Origin: CBDCEG01 sp965215775
GTDB taxonomy: Bacteria; Pseudomonadota; Gammaproteobacteria; Cardiobacteriales; Ostreibacteriaceae
Assembly (NCBI GenBank): GCA_965215775.1
Contig: CBDCEG010000009.1
Span: forward strand, 185,838 to 249,837
Reading direction: 5' to 3'
DNA: 64,000 bases
A program made the position numbers and the translations under genes. Under the pieces are notes generated by a model. The model saw nothing but the letters and a program-made list of their open reading frames with translations, searched no databases and was not told where the DNA came from. Position 1 is the stretch's first letter; every line of letters starts with the position of its first letter. Positions 54,902 through 64,000 of the stretch are shown one piece after another.

Positions 54902-55693
54902 ATGTTTATAGACTCACACTGCCATTTAGATATGGTTATCAAAAATAAGGATATTGATGGCAACCAAATAACTATTTCTCAAATTATAGAAAATAATAAA
55001 AGAGATGAAATAGATAAAGTCCTGTGCGTTGCTGTGAATACTTATGATTGGGAAAGTATGAAAAAACTATGCTCAGAATATGAAAATCATATTTATATAA
55101 GTGCTGGAATTCACCCTTGTTATATGGAAAATTTGTTAGAAGAAAATTTTATAACTTTGGAAGAACAAGCAAAAGATAAACAAGTTATTGCAATAGGTGA
55201 GACAGGGCTTGATTATTATTATGGTAAAGATAATAAGGATAAACAACAACATAGCTTTGCTAAGCAAATTGATTTGTCAATAAGAACTCAAAAACCATTA
55301 ATAATTCACACAAGAGACGCAAGAAAAGATACTATTGATATTATGCTTTCTGAAAAAGCTAATAATACAAAAGGCGTAATGCATTGCTTCACTGAAAGCA
55401 TCGATATGGCAAAAAAAGCATTAGATTTAGGTTTTTATATTTCTTTTTCTGGTGTGATTACTTTTAAAAATGCGGCTAGAATTAGAGAGGTTGCAGAATT
55501 TGTTCCTTTGGATAGAATTTTGATAGAAACTGACTCACCTTACCTAACACCAGAGCCTTTTCGTGGTAAAACTAATATGCCTAATTATGTGAAATATATT
55601 GCAGAAACAGTTGCGAAAACTAAAAATATAACAGTTGAGCAGGCTGGTGAAATAACTTCAAATAATTTCAAAAAGTTATTTAATATTACTTAA
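54902..55693 (+). CDS. TatD family metal-dependent hydrolase
   Basis: 263 residues. Metal-binding DSHCHLDM at the N-terminus, then AGIHPCYMEN, AIGETGLDYYYG, IIHTRDARKDT, GVMHCFTES and ETDSPYLTPEPFRG. This is the full TatD/YcfH motif series of a TIM-barrel nuclease with exonuclease or deacylase-type activity. It ends the tmk unit, as in E. coli (ycfH). The last codons are close to convergent ogt with 64 bases between. Confidence 0.9.
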   Translation: MFIDSHCHLDMVIKNKDIDGNQITISQIIENNKRDEIDKVLCVAVNTYDWESMKKLCSEYENHIYISAGIHPCYMENLLEENFITLEEQAKDKQVIAIGETGLDYYYGKDNKDKQQHSFAKQIDLSIRTQKPLIIHTRDARKDTIDIMLSEKANNTKGVMHCFTESIDMAKKALDLGFYISFSGVITFKNAARIREVAEFVPLDRILIETDSPYLTPEPFRGKTNMPNYVKYIAETVAKTKNITVEQAGEITSNNFKKLFNIT

Positions 55694-55757
55694 AAAATAT
55701 TAACTAAAAATACTACTAAAAACTTTAACCTAAGTGTTTGTATTTAAATAATAACAA

Positions 55758-56399
55758 CTATAAACTCTCAAAATCTATCATTTTCTTTTTCAAATCTGAA
55801 CCCCAATGGTATTTACCAAATTTGCCAGAGCTTTGAACAATGCGGTGGCAAGGGATAAAATATGAAATTGGGTTTTTACCAATTGCAGTTGCACAAGCTC
55901 TAACCGCTGTTGGTTGGTTTATTTTATTCGCAATATATTGATAACTAACTAATTTAGCAAAAGTTATTTTGCTTAATTGCTTCCAAACCTTTATTTGAAA
56001 AGCAGTTCCTATAAGAAGTAAATCTATTTTTTTAGTTTTTGATTGTTTTTTTAAGAAACCTTTAGGGTTACTTAGATACGAAATAAGACTATCTTGAAGG
56101 CTATTATTAATGTTATTAGAACAAATAACTTTGTTTTTAAACCTAGACTGAATATCGGAATGAATTTGTTTTTCAGTTATTCCACCAAACTCATTACAAT
56201 CACTCAAAAAACCTAAATAACAAATCTTGTCTAATATTGTTGCGATAACTATTTTTTGAGTTAATTTGGACTGAAGAAAATTTGGACAATCCAAAATAGA
56301 ATAGTTTATATTTTCTGAATTATATTTTTCATTGTTTTTCTCTAAAAATTCAAGGTTAAATAAATCATTGGATATTTTTTCTCTCTCTATCACTTCCAT
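55758..56399 (-). CDS. ogt: Methylated-DNA-protein-cysteine methyltransferase (Ogt/Ada C-domain type)
   Basis: 213 residues. The alkyl-acceptor motif FIPCHRIV and the preceding RACATAIGKNPISY are the MGMT signature; GKFGKYHWGSDLKKKMI follows. The N-terminal half matches the Ada-type methyltransferase lead-in (ILDCPNFLQSKLTQKIVIA). It removes methyl groups from O6-methylguanine in a suicide reaction. It overlaps ung by one base, making a two-gene DNA-repair tail at the end of the aryl-polyene unit. Confidence 0.88.
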   Translation of the reverse strand: MEVIEREKISNDLFNLEFLEKNNEKYNSENINYSILDCPNFLQSKLTQKIVIATILDKICYLGFLSDCNEFGGITEKQIHSDIQSRFKNKVICSNNINNSLQDSLISYLSNPKGFLKKQSKTKKIDLLLIGTAFQIKVWKQLSKITFAKLVSYQYIANKINQPTAVRACATAIGKNPISYFIPCHRIVQSSGKFGKYHWGSDLKKKMIDFESL

Positions 56400-57076
56400 T
56401 ATTCATTACTCCAATTAATTGGAGATTGATTGTTTTTTTCTAAGGCAAAGTTAGTTTTACTAAAATGTTTGCAACCCCAAAAACCTCTATAAACAGAAAG
56501 TGGTGATGGGTGAGGGGCTTTTAAAATAGTATGTTTTTTATCTATTAGTTTAGATTTTTTTTGAGCATTTGCACCCCAAAGAATAAAAACTAAGTGTTCT
56601 TTTTCTTTTGAAAGTAGCTTTATTACGCTATCTGTAAACTCTTCCCAGCCTTTATTTTTGTGAGAATTTGGTTGTGATTTTTCAACAGTCAAAACTGCAT
56701 TAAGTAAAAAAACACCTTGTTTTGCAAGATAGGTCAAATCTCCATCATTTGGTGGTTTTATTTCTAAATCAGTTTTTATTTCTTTATAAATATTGACCAA
56801 AGATGGTGGTATTTTTACATTTTTATTAACTGAAAAAGCCAGCCCATTTGCTTGAATTATATTATTATCACAACCATGATAAGGGTCTTGCCCAAGTATA
56901 ACTACTTTAACTTTATCAAAATCTGTTAGCTTAAATGCATTAAATATATTTTCTTTTAAAGGATAAATTTCTTTACCCTTTTTTATTTCAAAATCCACAA
57001 AACTTATTGTTTCCTTGAAAGATTTACTAGACTTTATTTTCTTTAAAGCTGTTTCCCAAGTTTTGTGGTTATTCAT
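56399..57076 (-). CDS. ung: Uracil-DNA glycosylase
   Basis: 225 residues, the normal length of family 1. Catalytic motif VVILGQDPYHG and the HPSPLSVYRGFWGC loop are present, as are GVFLLNAVLTVEKS and FILWGANAQKK. A short six-residue insertion (CDNNII) follows GQDPYHG, where most enzymes read PNQA; it is on the surface side and should not block activity. It starts 20 bases after the methyltransferase gene on the same strand. Confidence 0.95.
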   Translation of the reverse strand: MNNHKTWETALKKIKSSKSFKETISFVDFEIKKGKEIYPLKENIFNAFKLTDFDKVKVVILGQDPYHGCDNNIIQANGLAFSVNKNVKIPPSLVNIYKEIKTDLEIKPPNDGDLTYLAKQGVFLLNAVLTVEKSQPNSHKNKGWEEFTDSVIKLLSKEKEHLVFILWGANAQKKSKLIDKKHTILKAPHPSPLSVYRGFWGCKHFSKTNFALEKNNQSPINWSNE

Positions 57077-57096
57077 TTTATTATTAAAGAGAGTGG

Positions 57097-58155
57097 TTAT
57101 TGTTTTACTTTACATTTTATTAATGTCTGCGAAATACCTAAATTATCAATAGTGCTTTCAACTTCAAGTCCAGCTTTATTAATATAATTAAATAAATCTT
57201 TGGAGTAAAACATTTTGCTACAACCATTAGCCATAGCGGTAAAGTATGGTGATGTATTTATTACAGCAAAAGAAGCTGCCTCAAATTTTTGCTTATCCCA
57301 TAGTGATTCTAAAATACATAATCTAGAGCTTTCACTCATTGACTCTCTTACTTTTGTTAGAATTTTTATGGCATCATTTTCTGAAAAACAATCAATAAAT
57401 TGGCTCATCCAAATAATATCAAACCCTTTTGGTATATCATTATTATTTTCAAGCATATTTAAAGGGTAAAATGAAACTCTATCTTCTAAATTATTTGCTT
57501 TTATATTTTTTTTAGCCATTTCAACTTGGCTTGGTAAGTCTAATATTGTGATCTTTGTATCTTTTGTTTTTTTAGCAAAGCAAATAGAGAACTTTCCAGT
57601 ATTTCCACCAATATCTAGAACAGTTTTTGGTGATAGTTTATCCAATGTATCAATAGATTCATTAAATGCTAAGTCTGAATAATAATGATCAAAATCAAAC
57701 CAAGCTTTTTTTGCAGTATCAGGTAATTTCCCAAGGTTTGGGTATATAGTATCCCAGTCACCAAATACTTTTAGACCGATAGGCTTTTCTTTTTCAATAG
57801 ATTTGTCTAAGTCATATAAGCCTTTATAATTAACAAAGTGGTTAAAATTCATATTTATTTCTATCATTTCATCATTCTCTAAGAAAAATCCAATTTTAGT
57901 AAGAAAAAATCTTTCATTGTCTTTATAAACAATAGAAGCACTTAATGCACTTTCAAGTAAAATTTGAACACCATATTCACTTATTTTAGTTTTATTAGAT
58001 ATTTCATTAATTGTTAATCCCTTAGATGCTTCATCAAGTAGTTTTAAAATCCCAAATTTCTTTATTGACCTTGCTACTTGAAATATTACAGGTGCAAATG
58101 CTATTTTTTGAGCTTCTAATTGAGCATCTAAAGCAGTTATTTTTTCTTTTTTCAT
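57097..58155 (-). CDS. SAM-dependent methyltransferase of the aryl-polyene unit
   Basis: 352 residues. An N-terminal helical dimerisation part (ILKLLDEASKGLTINEI, KTKISEYGVQILLESAL) precedes the Rossmann core VLDIGGNTGKFSICFAKK and IIWMSQFIDCF. The arrangement is that of O-methyltransferase-like enzymes of secondary metabolism. It lies one base behind apeR and so probably modifies the aryl head group, as the methyltransferases of E. coli-type and Xanthomonas-type clusters do. Substrate is inferred, not shown. Confidence 0.8.
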   Translation of the reverse strand: MKKEKITALDAQLEAQKIAFAPVIFQVARSIKKFGILKLLDEASKGLTINEISNKTKISEYGVQILLESALSASIVYKDNERFFLTKIGFFLENDEMIEINMNFNHFVNYKGLYDLDKSIEKEKPIGLKVFGDWDTIYPNLGKLPDTAKKAWFDFDHYYSDLAFNESIDTLDKLSPKTVLDIGGNTGKFSICFAKKTKDTKITILDLPSQVEMAKKNIKANNLEDRVSFYPLNMLENNNDIPKGFDIIWMSQFIDCFSENDAIKILTKVRESMSESSRLCILESLWDKQKFEAASFAVINTSPYFTAMANGCSKMFYSKDLFNYINKAGLEVESTIDNLGISQTLIKCKVKQ

Positions 58156-58156
58156 A

Positions 58157-59383
58157 TTATTTAACCCTTTTTAAAATTATTGAAGTATTTATACCACCAA
58201 AAGCAAAATTATTTGTCATAAGATATTGTATTTCTAACTTTCTAGTTTTATTAGTTATATAATCCAAATCTCCACATCTTTCATCAATATTATTTAAATT
58301 AATAGTTGGACAAAACCAATTTTCATTCATCATTTTGATAGATATTATAGTTTCTAAAGCACCACAAGCACCAAGCGTATGCCCCATATAGCTTTTTAAT
58401 GAGCTAATTGGCGTATTTTTGCCAAATAATCTATAAACGGCATTACTTTCTGCAATATCTCCATGCTCTGTAGCTGTTCCATGAGCGCTTATATATCCTA
58501 TTTTTGATTTATCTAATTTTGCATCTTTTAATGAATTTTCCATAACTATTTGCATAGTTTCACTATTGGGTTGGGTTATATGAGTTCCATCAGAATTACA
58601 AGCAAAACCAACTATTTCAGCATATATTGTAGCTCCTCTATTTTTGGCGAATTCATATTCTTCTAAAACTAATACACCAGCACCCTCACCAATAACCAAG
58701 CCATCTCTATTTGCGTCAAAAGGGCTAGGGGATAGATTTGGGGTTGTGTTTTTTCTGCTTGTTGCATAAAGAGTATCAAAAACAGCAGCTTCACTTGCAC
58801 ATAACTCTTCAGCACCACCAGCAAGCATAGCAGTTTGCTTTCCATATTTTATTGCTTCATAAGCATAGCCAATTCCTTGGCTGCCAGAGGTGCAAGCACT
58901 AGAGGTTGGTATAACCCTGCCTTTTAAACCAAGATACACGCCAATATTTACAGCTGCCGTATGGCTCATCATTCGGACATAAGTTGTTGCGTTTATGCCT
59001 TTCATATCATAGTTAATAAGCATATTTCCAAAATCTTTAACAGCATCTGTGCTTCCTGTTGAAGAGCCAAATGAAACTCCCATTTCTCCCGATTTTATTA
59101 AATCATTTTCTAAAAGGTTTGCATCTTTTAATGCATTTTCTGCAGCAACTGTTGACATTAAAGCAACCCTTCCCATACTTCTTGTTACTTTTCTATTGAA
59201 GTGTTTAGGCTTCTCAAAATCAAGCACAGGCGCACCAAGTTTTGTATTTAAATCTTTATACTTTTCCCAATCCTTCATATATTTAATACCATTTTTATAT
59301 GATTTTAGGTTATTTGAAATATCTTCCCAATTAGAACCAATTGGAGAAAATCCAGACATACCTGTTATGACAACTCTTTTCAT
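58157..59383 (-). CDS. apeR: Beta-ketoacyl-ACP synthase, ApeR-like
   Basis: 408 residues. Ketosynthase catalytic triad visible: Cys in SSACTSGSQGIGYA, His in SAHGTATEHGDIAES and His in MGHTLGACGALE. VITGMSGFSPIG opens the fold. In the apeM-N-O-P-Q-R order this is the chain-elongating KS of aryl polyene synthesis. It overlaps apeQ by one base, and the methyltransferase follows by one base. FabF is an alternative label on sequence alone; the context decides. Confidence 0.85.
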   Translation of the reverse strand: MKRVVITGMSGFSPIGSNWEDISNNLKSYKNGIKYMKDWEKYKDLNTKLGAPVLDFEKPKHFNRKVTRSMGRVALMSTVAAENALKDANLLENDLIKSGEMGVSFGSSTGSTDAVKDFGNMLINYDMKGINATTYVRMMSHTAAVNIGVYLGLKGRVIPTSSACTSGSQGIGYAYEAIKYGKQTAMLAGGAEELCASEAAVFDTLYATSRKNTTPNLSPSPFDANRDGLVIGEGAGVLVLEEYEFAKNRGATIYAEIVGFACNSDGTHITQPNSETMQIVMENSLKDAKLDKSKIGYISAHGTATEHGDIAESNAVYRLFGKNTPISSLKSYMGHTLGACGALETIISIKMMNENWFCPTINLNNIDERCGDLDYITNKTRKLEIQYLMTNNFAFGGINTSIILKRVK

Positions 59384-60111
59384 TAGAACATTCCTCCATT
59401 TATAGAAATAACTTGCCTTGTTATATATCTAGCTTCATCAGAAATCAAATAATTAACTAAACTTGATACCTCATCAGCAGTTCCTGCTCTTTGCATAGGA
59501 ATAATTTGTTTTATTATATTCTTATCTAAATCAGCTGTCATATCAGTTTCAATAACTCCAGGGGCTACACAATTAACAGTTATTTTTCTTTTTGCTAGTT
59601 CTATTGCAAGTGATTTTGTTGCTGCAATTAAACCACCTTTAGAGGCACTATAATTAACTTGCCCTCTATTTCCCATAATTCCAGAAACTGAAGCCATTGT
59701 AACAATTCTCCCACCTTTTTTAGCTCTAACCATAGGCATAATAGTTGGGCGTAACACATTATAAAAACCATCAAGGTTTGTTCTTATAACATCGTCCCAA
59801 TCCTCTGGGGGCATAGCAGGAAAGGCATTATCTCTAATAATCCCAGCATTGCAGACAACTCCATAATATGCACCATTTTCCTTAATATCTTTATTAATTT
59901 TATTTTGGCAGTCTTCTCTATCTCTTATTGAAAACTGAATTGTTCTTATGTTTTCTGCTTTTTCACTATATTTTTCAATAATATCATCAACTGATTTTTT
60001 GTTGCTATTATAGTGAAGAACTACTTTATAGTTATTTTCTATTAATCTACAAGCAATTGATTTTCCAATCCCGCCACTTGCACCTGTTATTAATATTGTT
60101 TTATTATTCAT
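59383..60111 (-). CDS. apeQ: 3-oxoacyl-ACP reductase, ApeQ-like (FabG family)
   Basis: 242 residues. SDR cofactor loop ITGASGGIGKSIA, NAG of CNAGIIRDNAF, and the Ser-Tyr-Lys active site in MASVSGIMGNRGQVNYSAS followed by KGGL. It reduces the beta-keto group during polyene chain extension using NADPH. It lies between apeP and apeR. As FabG homologues are many, the ape label rests on the neighbours. The start has AAGGAAAC upstream. Confidence 0.87.
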   Translation of the reverse strand: MNNKTILITGASGGIGKSIACRLIENNYKVVLHYNSNKKSVDDIIEKYSEKAENIRTIQFSIRDREDCQNKINKDIKENGAYYGVVCNAGIIRDNAFPAMPPEDWDDVIRTNLDGFYNVLRPTIMPMVRAKKGGRIVTMASVSGIMGNRGQVNYSASKGGLIAATKSLAIELAKRKITVNCVAPGVIETDMTADLDKNIIKQIIPMQRAGTADEVSSLVNYLISDEARYITRQVISINGGMF

Positions 60112-60154
60112 AAGTTTCCTTTTTTATATTTTATATGTATTTATATATTTTTAT

Positions 60155-60583
60155 TTAAAAATGCTCTGCTATTTCTTCTGGATGAAACACATTTAGAGTT
60201 GCGGTTATTTTATTATCTGCCCAATTTATTTCACAATCAAACAAAGCAAGACCAGATTCATCAATATATTGTTCTGTAACCTCAATGTTTAGGATATCTC
60301 CATTTTCAAAATAAGCACAGCTAGATTTGTAATTTCTAGACCCAAGTAGAAAACCTATCTTTGGAGCATCACCTTTTTTCTTGCCCAAAGAACCTGCGTA
60401 AGCTGCTATTGATTGAGCCATATATTCAATACCAACATAGCTTGGAATGCCTTTGTCGGTTATAAACATAGAGTCTTTTGTTATTTTAACTCTAGTTTTT
60501 ATGGATTTATCTTTGAATTCTATAATTTCATCGACCAAAACCATTTTGCCTGAGTGTGGTATGTATTGGGTTATATTTTTCAT
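60155..60583 (-). CDS. apeP: 3-hydroxyacyl-ACP dehydratase, ApeP-like hotdog protein
   Basis: 142 residues. Hotdog-fold dehydratase: ITQYIPHSGKMVLVDEII carries the catalytic histidine, and GIEYMAQSIAAYAGSLGK is the long central helix. The later GFLLGSRNYKSSCAYF follows the ApeP/ApeI pattern. It makes the trans double bonds of the polyene. It lies two bases after apeO stop and 43 bases before apeQ. FabZ is excluded by the shifted motif spacing. Confidence 0.84.
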   Translation of the reverse strand: MKNITQYIPHSGKMVLVDEIIEFKDKSIKTRVKITKDSMFITDKGIPSYVGIEYMAQSIAAYAGSLGKKKGDAPKIGFLLGSRNYKSSCAYFENGDILNIEVTEQYIDESGLALFDCEINWADNKITATLNVFHPEEIAEHF

Positions 60584-60585
60584 AG

Positions 60586-61815
60586 TTATAAACTCCCAAA
60601 AACTAAGCTGGCATTACTACCACCAAAAGCAAAAGAGTTTGATAAGGCTACTTTAGGTTTACCTAAGTTATTTATTAAAGGAACTAAATTTAACTTATTG
60701 ATTTCATCATCGTAGCTATTATCATAAATATGAGGTAAATATTTATTTGAAGAATTATATTTAGACATAGATAGTAAAGAAAGCCCCATTTCTATTGCTC
60801 CAGAAGCTCCTAAAGTATGACCAATCAAAGATTTGCTTGAGCTACTTAGAGGGTTGGAATCTTTAAATAAAAGACTAACGGCTTTGCTTTCCATTGCGTC
60901 ATTTTGTTTAGTTCCTGTGCCATGTAAATTTATATAATTAATATCTTTTAAAGTCAGATTGGCATTTTTTATAGCCATTTGCATTGAATTAATAGCACCA
61001 CTTCCAGATGGATCTGGTGCTGAAATATGGTGGGCGTCACTACTTTCACCAGTTCCTAGAATATAGAATTCAGATTCTTTATTTTCTAAAATAAATAAAG
61101 CACAGCCTTCACCAATATTTATACCATCTCTATTTTTTGAGAATGGTAAACATTGTTTGTATGAAAGTGCACCAAGTGAATCAAAGCCTTTTAAAGTTAA
61201 ATCACACAAAACATCAACTCCACCAGTAATAACAGCATCACAAATTCCAGTTTCTATCCATCTTTTTCCTGTAGCAATTGCTTTGGCTGAAGATGAACAA
61301 GCTGTTGAAATAGATAAAGCAGGAGCTGTTAATTCTAGATATGTTGCAATAAATTCAGCAACACTTCCCATTCTTTGTTGGTCTTTATGATATTTACTGT
61401 TCCATTTGCCTGTTTTATCAAATTCTGGTAAAAATTTTTCTAAGTAATCAACACCAGCGGTGCTAGTTCCTAAAACAACGCCAATTTTATTTCTAGGATA
61501 TCTTTCTCGTAAACTATTAATACTATCTGCTATGTTAGATAAGGTTTTTAAAATCATATGGATAGCACGATAATTATATTTTGAGTTTAATTCGCTAGTT
61601 AAATTATTTTGGTAAATATCTATTTCAAAATCATAATTAACCAAACCAATGATAGTTTTATTTTCTTTTAAATAACTATCATCAACTTTCATTCCAGATA
61701 ATATTTTATTAATATCATCACTAAAAAGATTATCAGATATTTGTTCTAAATTATTCCCTAACGGAGTAATCATACTAAAATCAGTAATTCCTATATGTTT
61801 TGATTTATTATTCAT
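60586..61815 (-). CDS. apeO: Beta-ketoacyl-ACP synthase, ApeO-like
   Basis: 409 residues. Ketosynthase with the active Cys in ISTACSSSAKAIATG, His in LHGTGTKQNDAME and IGHTLGASGAIEM. All three residues are present, so it is likely a functional KS rather than a chain-length factor, although ApeO-type KSs are divergent from ApeR. It overlaps the lipoprotein gene by four bases and follows the order M-N-O. Second KS in the unit, pairing with apeR. Confidence 0.83.
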   Translation of the reverse strand: MNNKSKHIGITDFSMITPLGNNLEQISDNLFSDDINKILSGMKVDDSYLKENKTIIGLVNYDFEIDIYQNNLTSELNSKYNYRAIHMILKTLSNIADSINSLRERYPRNKIGVVLGTSTAGVDYLEKFLPEFDKTGKWNSKYHKDQQRMGSVAEFIATYLELTAPALSISTACSSSAKAIATGKRWIETGICDAVITGGVDVLCDLTLKGFDSLGALSYKQCLPFSKNRDGINIGEGCALFILENKESEFYILGTGESSDAHHISAPDPSGSGAINSMQMAIKNANLTLKDINYINLHGTGTKQNDAMESKAVSLLFKDSNPLSSSSKSLIGHTLGASGAIEMGLSLLSMSKYNSSNKYLPHIYDNSYDDEINKLNLVPLINNLGKPKVALSNSFAFGGSNASLVFGSL

Positions 61816-62255
61816 AAGTGTTTAACTATTATTTTGTTATTTTTTAGTTTTATTTCAGTTTTTTCATTTGTTTTACTTATAACTTTGTATGTTTCTTTTT
61901 TTGTAATATATTTATCATACAAAGCAATTGTTATCGAATCTACAATCATTGTGGGCGAAGACTTGTATAGAATTTTATTATGAGTTTCAAATTCTGGTTT
62001 TTCTTTAGTAAATCCAGCTGAAAAATAAGTAATACCTTTATTATTTTGACAACTAACTCCAACTAATTTATTAGTTTTTATTTCATTGTAACAAATAAAT
62101 TCTTCTTTGTTTTTTTTGCCAACTTTAGAAACACTAACTAATAAAGTTGTAATTCCATTGTAATTAGAATTTGCCCCAATTACATTTCTTTTATAACTTG
62201 CACAAGAAGCAAGTAAAACTGATAGCGCTAAGATAATTATATTATTTTTTTTCAT
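61812..62255 (-). CDS. apeN: DUF3261-type lipoprotein, ApeN-like
   Basis: 147 residues with a lipoprotein signal: LALSVLLASCASYKR, lipid Cys18. Position between the MMPL exporter and the apeO ketosynthase, and length, match the DUF3261 lipoprotein of aryl-polyene operons, thought to act in placing the polyene-lipid in the outer membrane. It overlaps both neighbours by four bases. The sequence itself is divergent, so the identification rests chiefly on context. Confidence 0.7.
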   Translation of the reverse strand: MKKNNIIILALSVLLASCASYKRNVIGANSNYNGITTLLVSVSKVGKKNKEEFICYNEIKTNKLVGVSCQNNKGITYFSAGFTKEKPEFETHNKILYKSSPTMIVDSITIALYDKYITKKETYKVISKTNEKTEIKLKNNKIIVKHL

Positions 62256-64000
62256 TTGATTGTTTGAGTTGTTTTAATTATGGCAGGAGATACTAATAAT
62301 ATAATGATTATACCAAAAATAATTGTTATACCAAAAGATGCAATAACCGCTGTTTTGCTAAGTGCTAATAAACCAAAAGATAAAATAGTAGTGCTACTAG
62401 ATAATATAATAGACTTTATTGTTTTATCTATTAAAAGATTGTTTTTTAATTTGTTACAGCTTTCTAAAAATATAACATAATCAAAACCAATTCCAAGGAT
62501 AAGTAAAATTGCAAGAATTGTGAATAATGAAATATTAAAACCTAAAACATAAGTTAATAAAGTTGCAAATAAGGCAGAACTTAGAGGAAGTAAAACTAAT
62601 TTTATAGTTTTTTTGTAGCCAAAGTAAAATAAAGAAAGCAATGAAATTATAGTTGCTGCTCCAGCTAGTGCAATAATAGTTTTGTATCTGAATTTTTTAA
62701 ATAAATCTGATAAATCTTTAGCTTTATTAATAACCATAATTTGTGGATTATTTATTTTAACTATGTCAGAAACATTTTTTGTAATTGGTATAAGTAATGC
62801 AAAAGTTTTGTTTTTTGTGGTAATTAGCCTATTACTAAGTAAAATTTTCATAGCATTATTTTCTAATACTTTTGTGTAATTGATTTTCTTTATAGTTTTT
62901 GTTTTATTGTAAATATTAGAGAAACCAACACTTGCTAAATAATTTTCAAACTCTTTTGAGTTATATAAATTATTTAAATTTTCTAAGATATATTTCTGAT
63001 TTTTCTCAGTTACTAAAACATCAGATAGTGGTTTATAATTTATAAATGAATTTGGGTATTTATTTATAATTTTTCCTTCCAAATTCATAAGCTCATTAAT
63101 ACTTTTGGACCTGAATTAGTAAAACATCAGATGAAGCATTTATTTCTAAAATATTTCTGATCTTTTTCTCTTGTGTTAGTAATTCCTGTGGTAAAGCTTG
63201 CATTTGTTTTATATTATCGTTTGGTTTTACCAAAAAAATATTGAGTAAAAGTAAACTAATAAATAAAACACAAACTGTAATATTACTTTTAAATAATTTT
63301 GCTACTCTATTGTTTAATAATAACAAACTAAGCTTTGAAAATATCTTACTATTTATTTGCGCTTTACTTTTATAAAATTTAGGAAGCAACAAACTAACAC
63401 TTAAATAAGAACTAATAAGTGCGACAATAGAAAATAAAGCAACTTCAGATAAAATACTAAATCCAACAAAAACAAAGCCTAAATAAGCCAAAACACTAGT
63501 GCAAAGTCCAAGTGTTAATGCAGTTCTTATTTTTGCTATAGTTGAATTTTGCTTAGAGTTATTTGATGAGTTAGAGTCATAAGCAATGAAGTAATGTAAA
63601 CAATAATCAACACTAACACCCGCAACTGATGCTCCAAAAATCAATGAAAACATTTGAACTTTTTCAAAAACTAAAATGCTGGCAGCAAATCCCATCATAA
63701 TAGAAGTGCTAATAATAAATACTGTAAAAAACAAAGGTTTGATAGATCTAAATACAAAGTAGAAAAGTAAAATAATTCCAATAATTCCACCTAATCCTAT
63801 AGTAGATATTTCACTTTTTGCATTTAAATATGATTTGCTTGCATAAGCTAAAACACTTAGCTGGTTTAGCTCAATATTACTTTTAATAGACTTCTCTTTT
63901 AAGTTATCAACAAAAGAAATTACACTTTTTTGATAAGATGGTAAAAAAGCAGAGTCTTTTAGCTTTAGAAAAATAAAATAATTATGAGTTTCTCCTGTTT
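62252..64000 (-). CDS. apeM: MMPL/RND-type aryl-polyene exporter, 5' end outside the window, one frameshift
   Basis: C-terminal portion, about 580 codons visible. From the window edge the frame opens with GETHNYFIFLKLKDSAFLPS, goes through the first membrane block (TIGLGGIIGIILLF, GVSVDYCLHYF) and stops at 63096 after SSDVLLIQVQKY. Dropping one C at about 63112 restores the frame as KSINELMNLEGK and continues to 62252 with the second block (LGIGFDYVIFLESC). MMPL proteins of aryl-polyene operons move the polyene-lipid across the inner membrane. Whether the break is real or a base error is unknown. The apparent TTG start at 63734 is internal. Confidence 0.82.

Noticed and set aside
1..64000. 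tRNA, rRNA, prophage integrase or insertion sequence genes
   Set aside because: All gaps were read and are short and AT-rich; no cloverleaf-like block, transposase or integrase motif was seen.

Overview
The window looks like chromosome from a low-GC gammaproteobacterium. The gyrase B is 804 codons long once its frame is repaired, which is the long Gram-negative form. The genes rsmI, yraN, rseP, fur, hscB, bepA, rluA, rluD, the tmk-holB-pilZ-tatD string, acnA, pgi and ung are all of proteobacterial type, and an aryl-polyene operon of proteobacterial gene order closes the window. I cannot name the genus. No rRNA, tRNA or CRISPR array is visible. Coding is dense, on both strands, with short AT-rich gaps and many clear hairpin-plus-T terminators.

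Layout, left to right. 1-1342: 3' part of lpdA. 1382-3240: two overlapping genes for an ABC-type ATPase and a DUF4435/TOPRIM-like protein, matching the AriA/AriB pair of PARIS anti-phage systems. 3312-7104: a DUF2459 lipoprotein, a von Willebrand lipoprotein, yraN and rsmI. 7105-9643: a degraded accessory patch with an alpha/beta-hydrolase remnant, a DUF2207-type membrane protein gene broken by several frameshifts, and two small unknown genes. 9644-15684: rseP, fur, a TSUP exporter, a NirN-like c/d1 cytochrome protein and an AGCS symporter. 15833-25221: gyrB (interrupted by one extra base), purH, a TraB/GumN protein, acnA, bioY and rluD. 25319-29710 (minus): an unknown exported protein, nadK, an Npt1/TLC-family nucleotide-type transporter and metY. 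29828-34319: a LysR regulator divergent from a VOC protein and an old yellow enzyme, then dps, a periplasmic YbhB protein and a nitroreductase. 34901-41111: an apparent glycerophosphodiester/glycerol-3-phosphate locus (two FAD oxidoreductases, an AGCS symporter, a GpdQ-like phosphodiesterase and a divergent DeoR/GlpR regulator). 41154-43321: rluA and pgi. 43609-46684: CoA-disulfide reductase-rhodanese and a YeeE/YedE transporter, each behind a related palindrome. 46769-48906: small exported unknowns and a GC-rich repeat-like element. 48907-50625: a beta-propeller and a PCu(A)C copper chaperone. 50735-55693: hscB, bepA, then tmk-holB-pilZ-tatD. 55758-64000 (minus): one tightly packed transcription unit with apeM-N-O-P-Q-R-like genes, a methyltransferase, ung and a methylguanine methyltransferase.

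Recurring themes are redox and thiol/sulfur handling (nemA, nitroreductase, dps, CoADR-rhodanese, YeeE, the aryl polyene operon), exported lipoproteins, and gene decay. Single-base frame breaks occur in gyrB, the MMPL exporter and a secreted unknown. The gyrB break hits an essential gene, so base-calling error has to be considered for the isolated cases. The DUF2207 gene carries several breaks and is more likely a true pseudogene. Everything here comes from reading the sequence and remembered family motifs; no database search was run.
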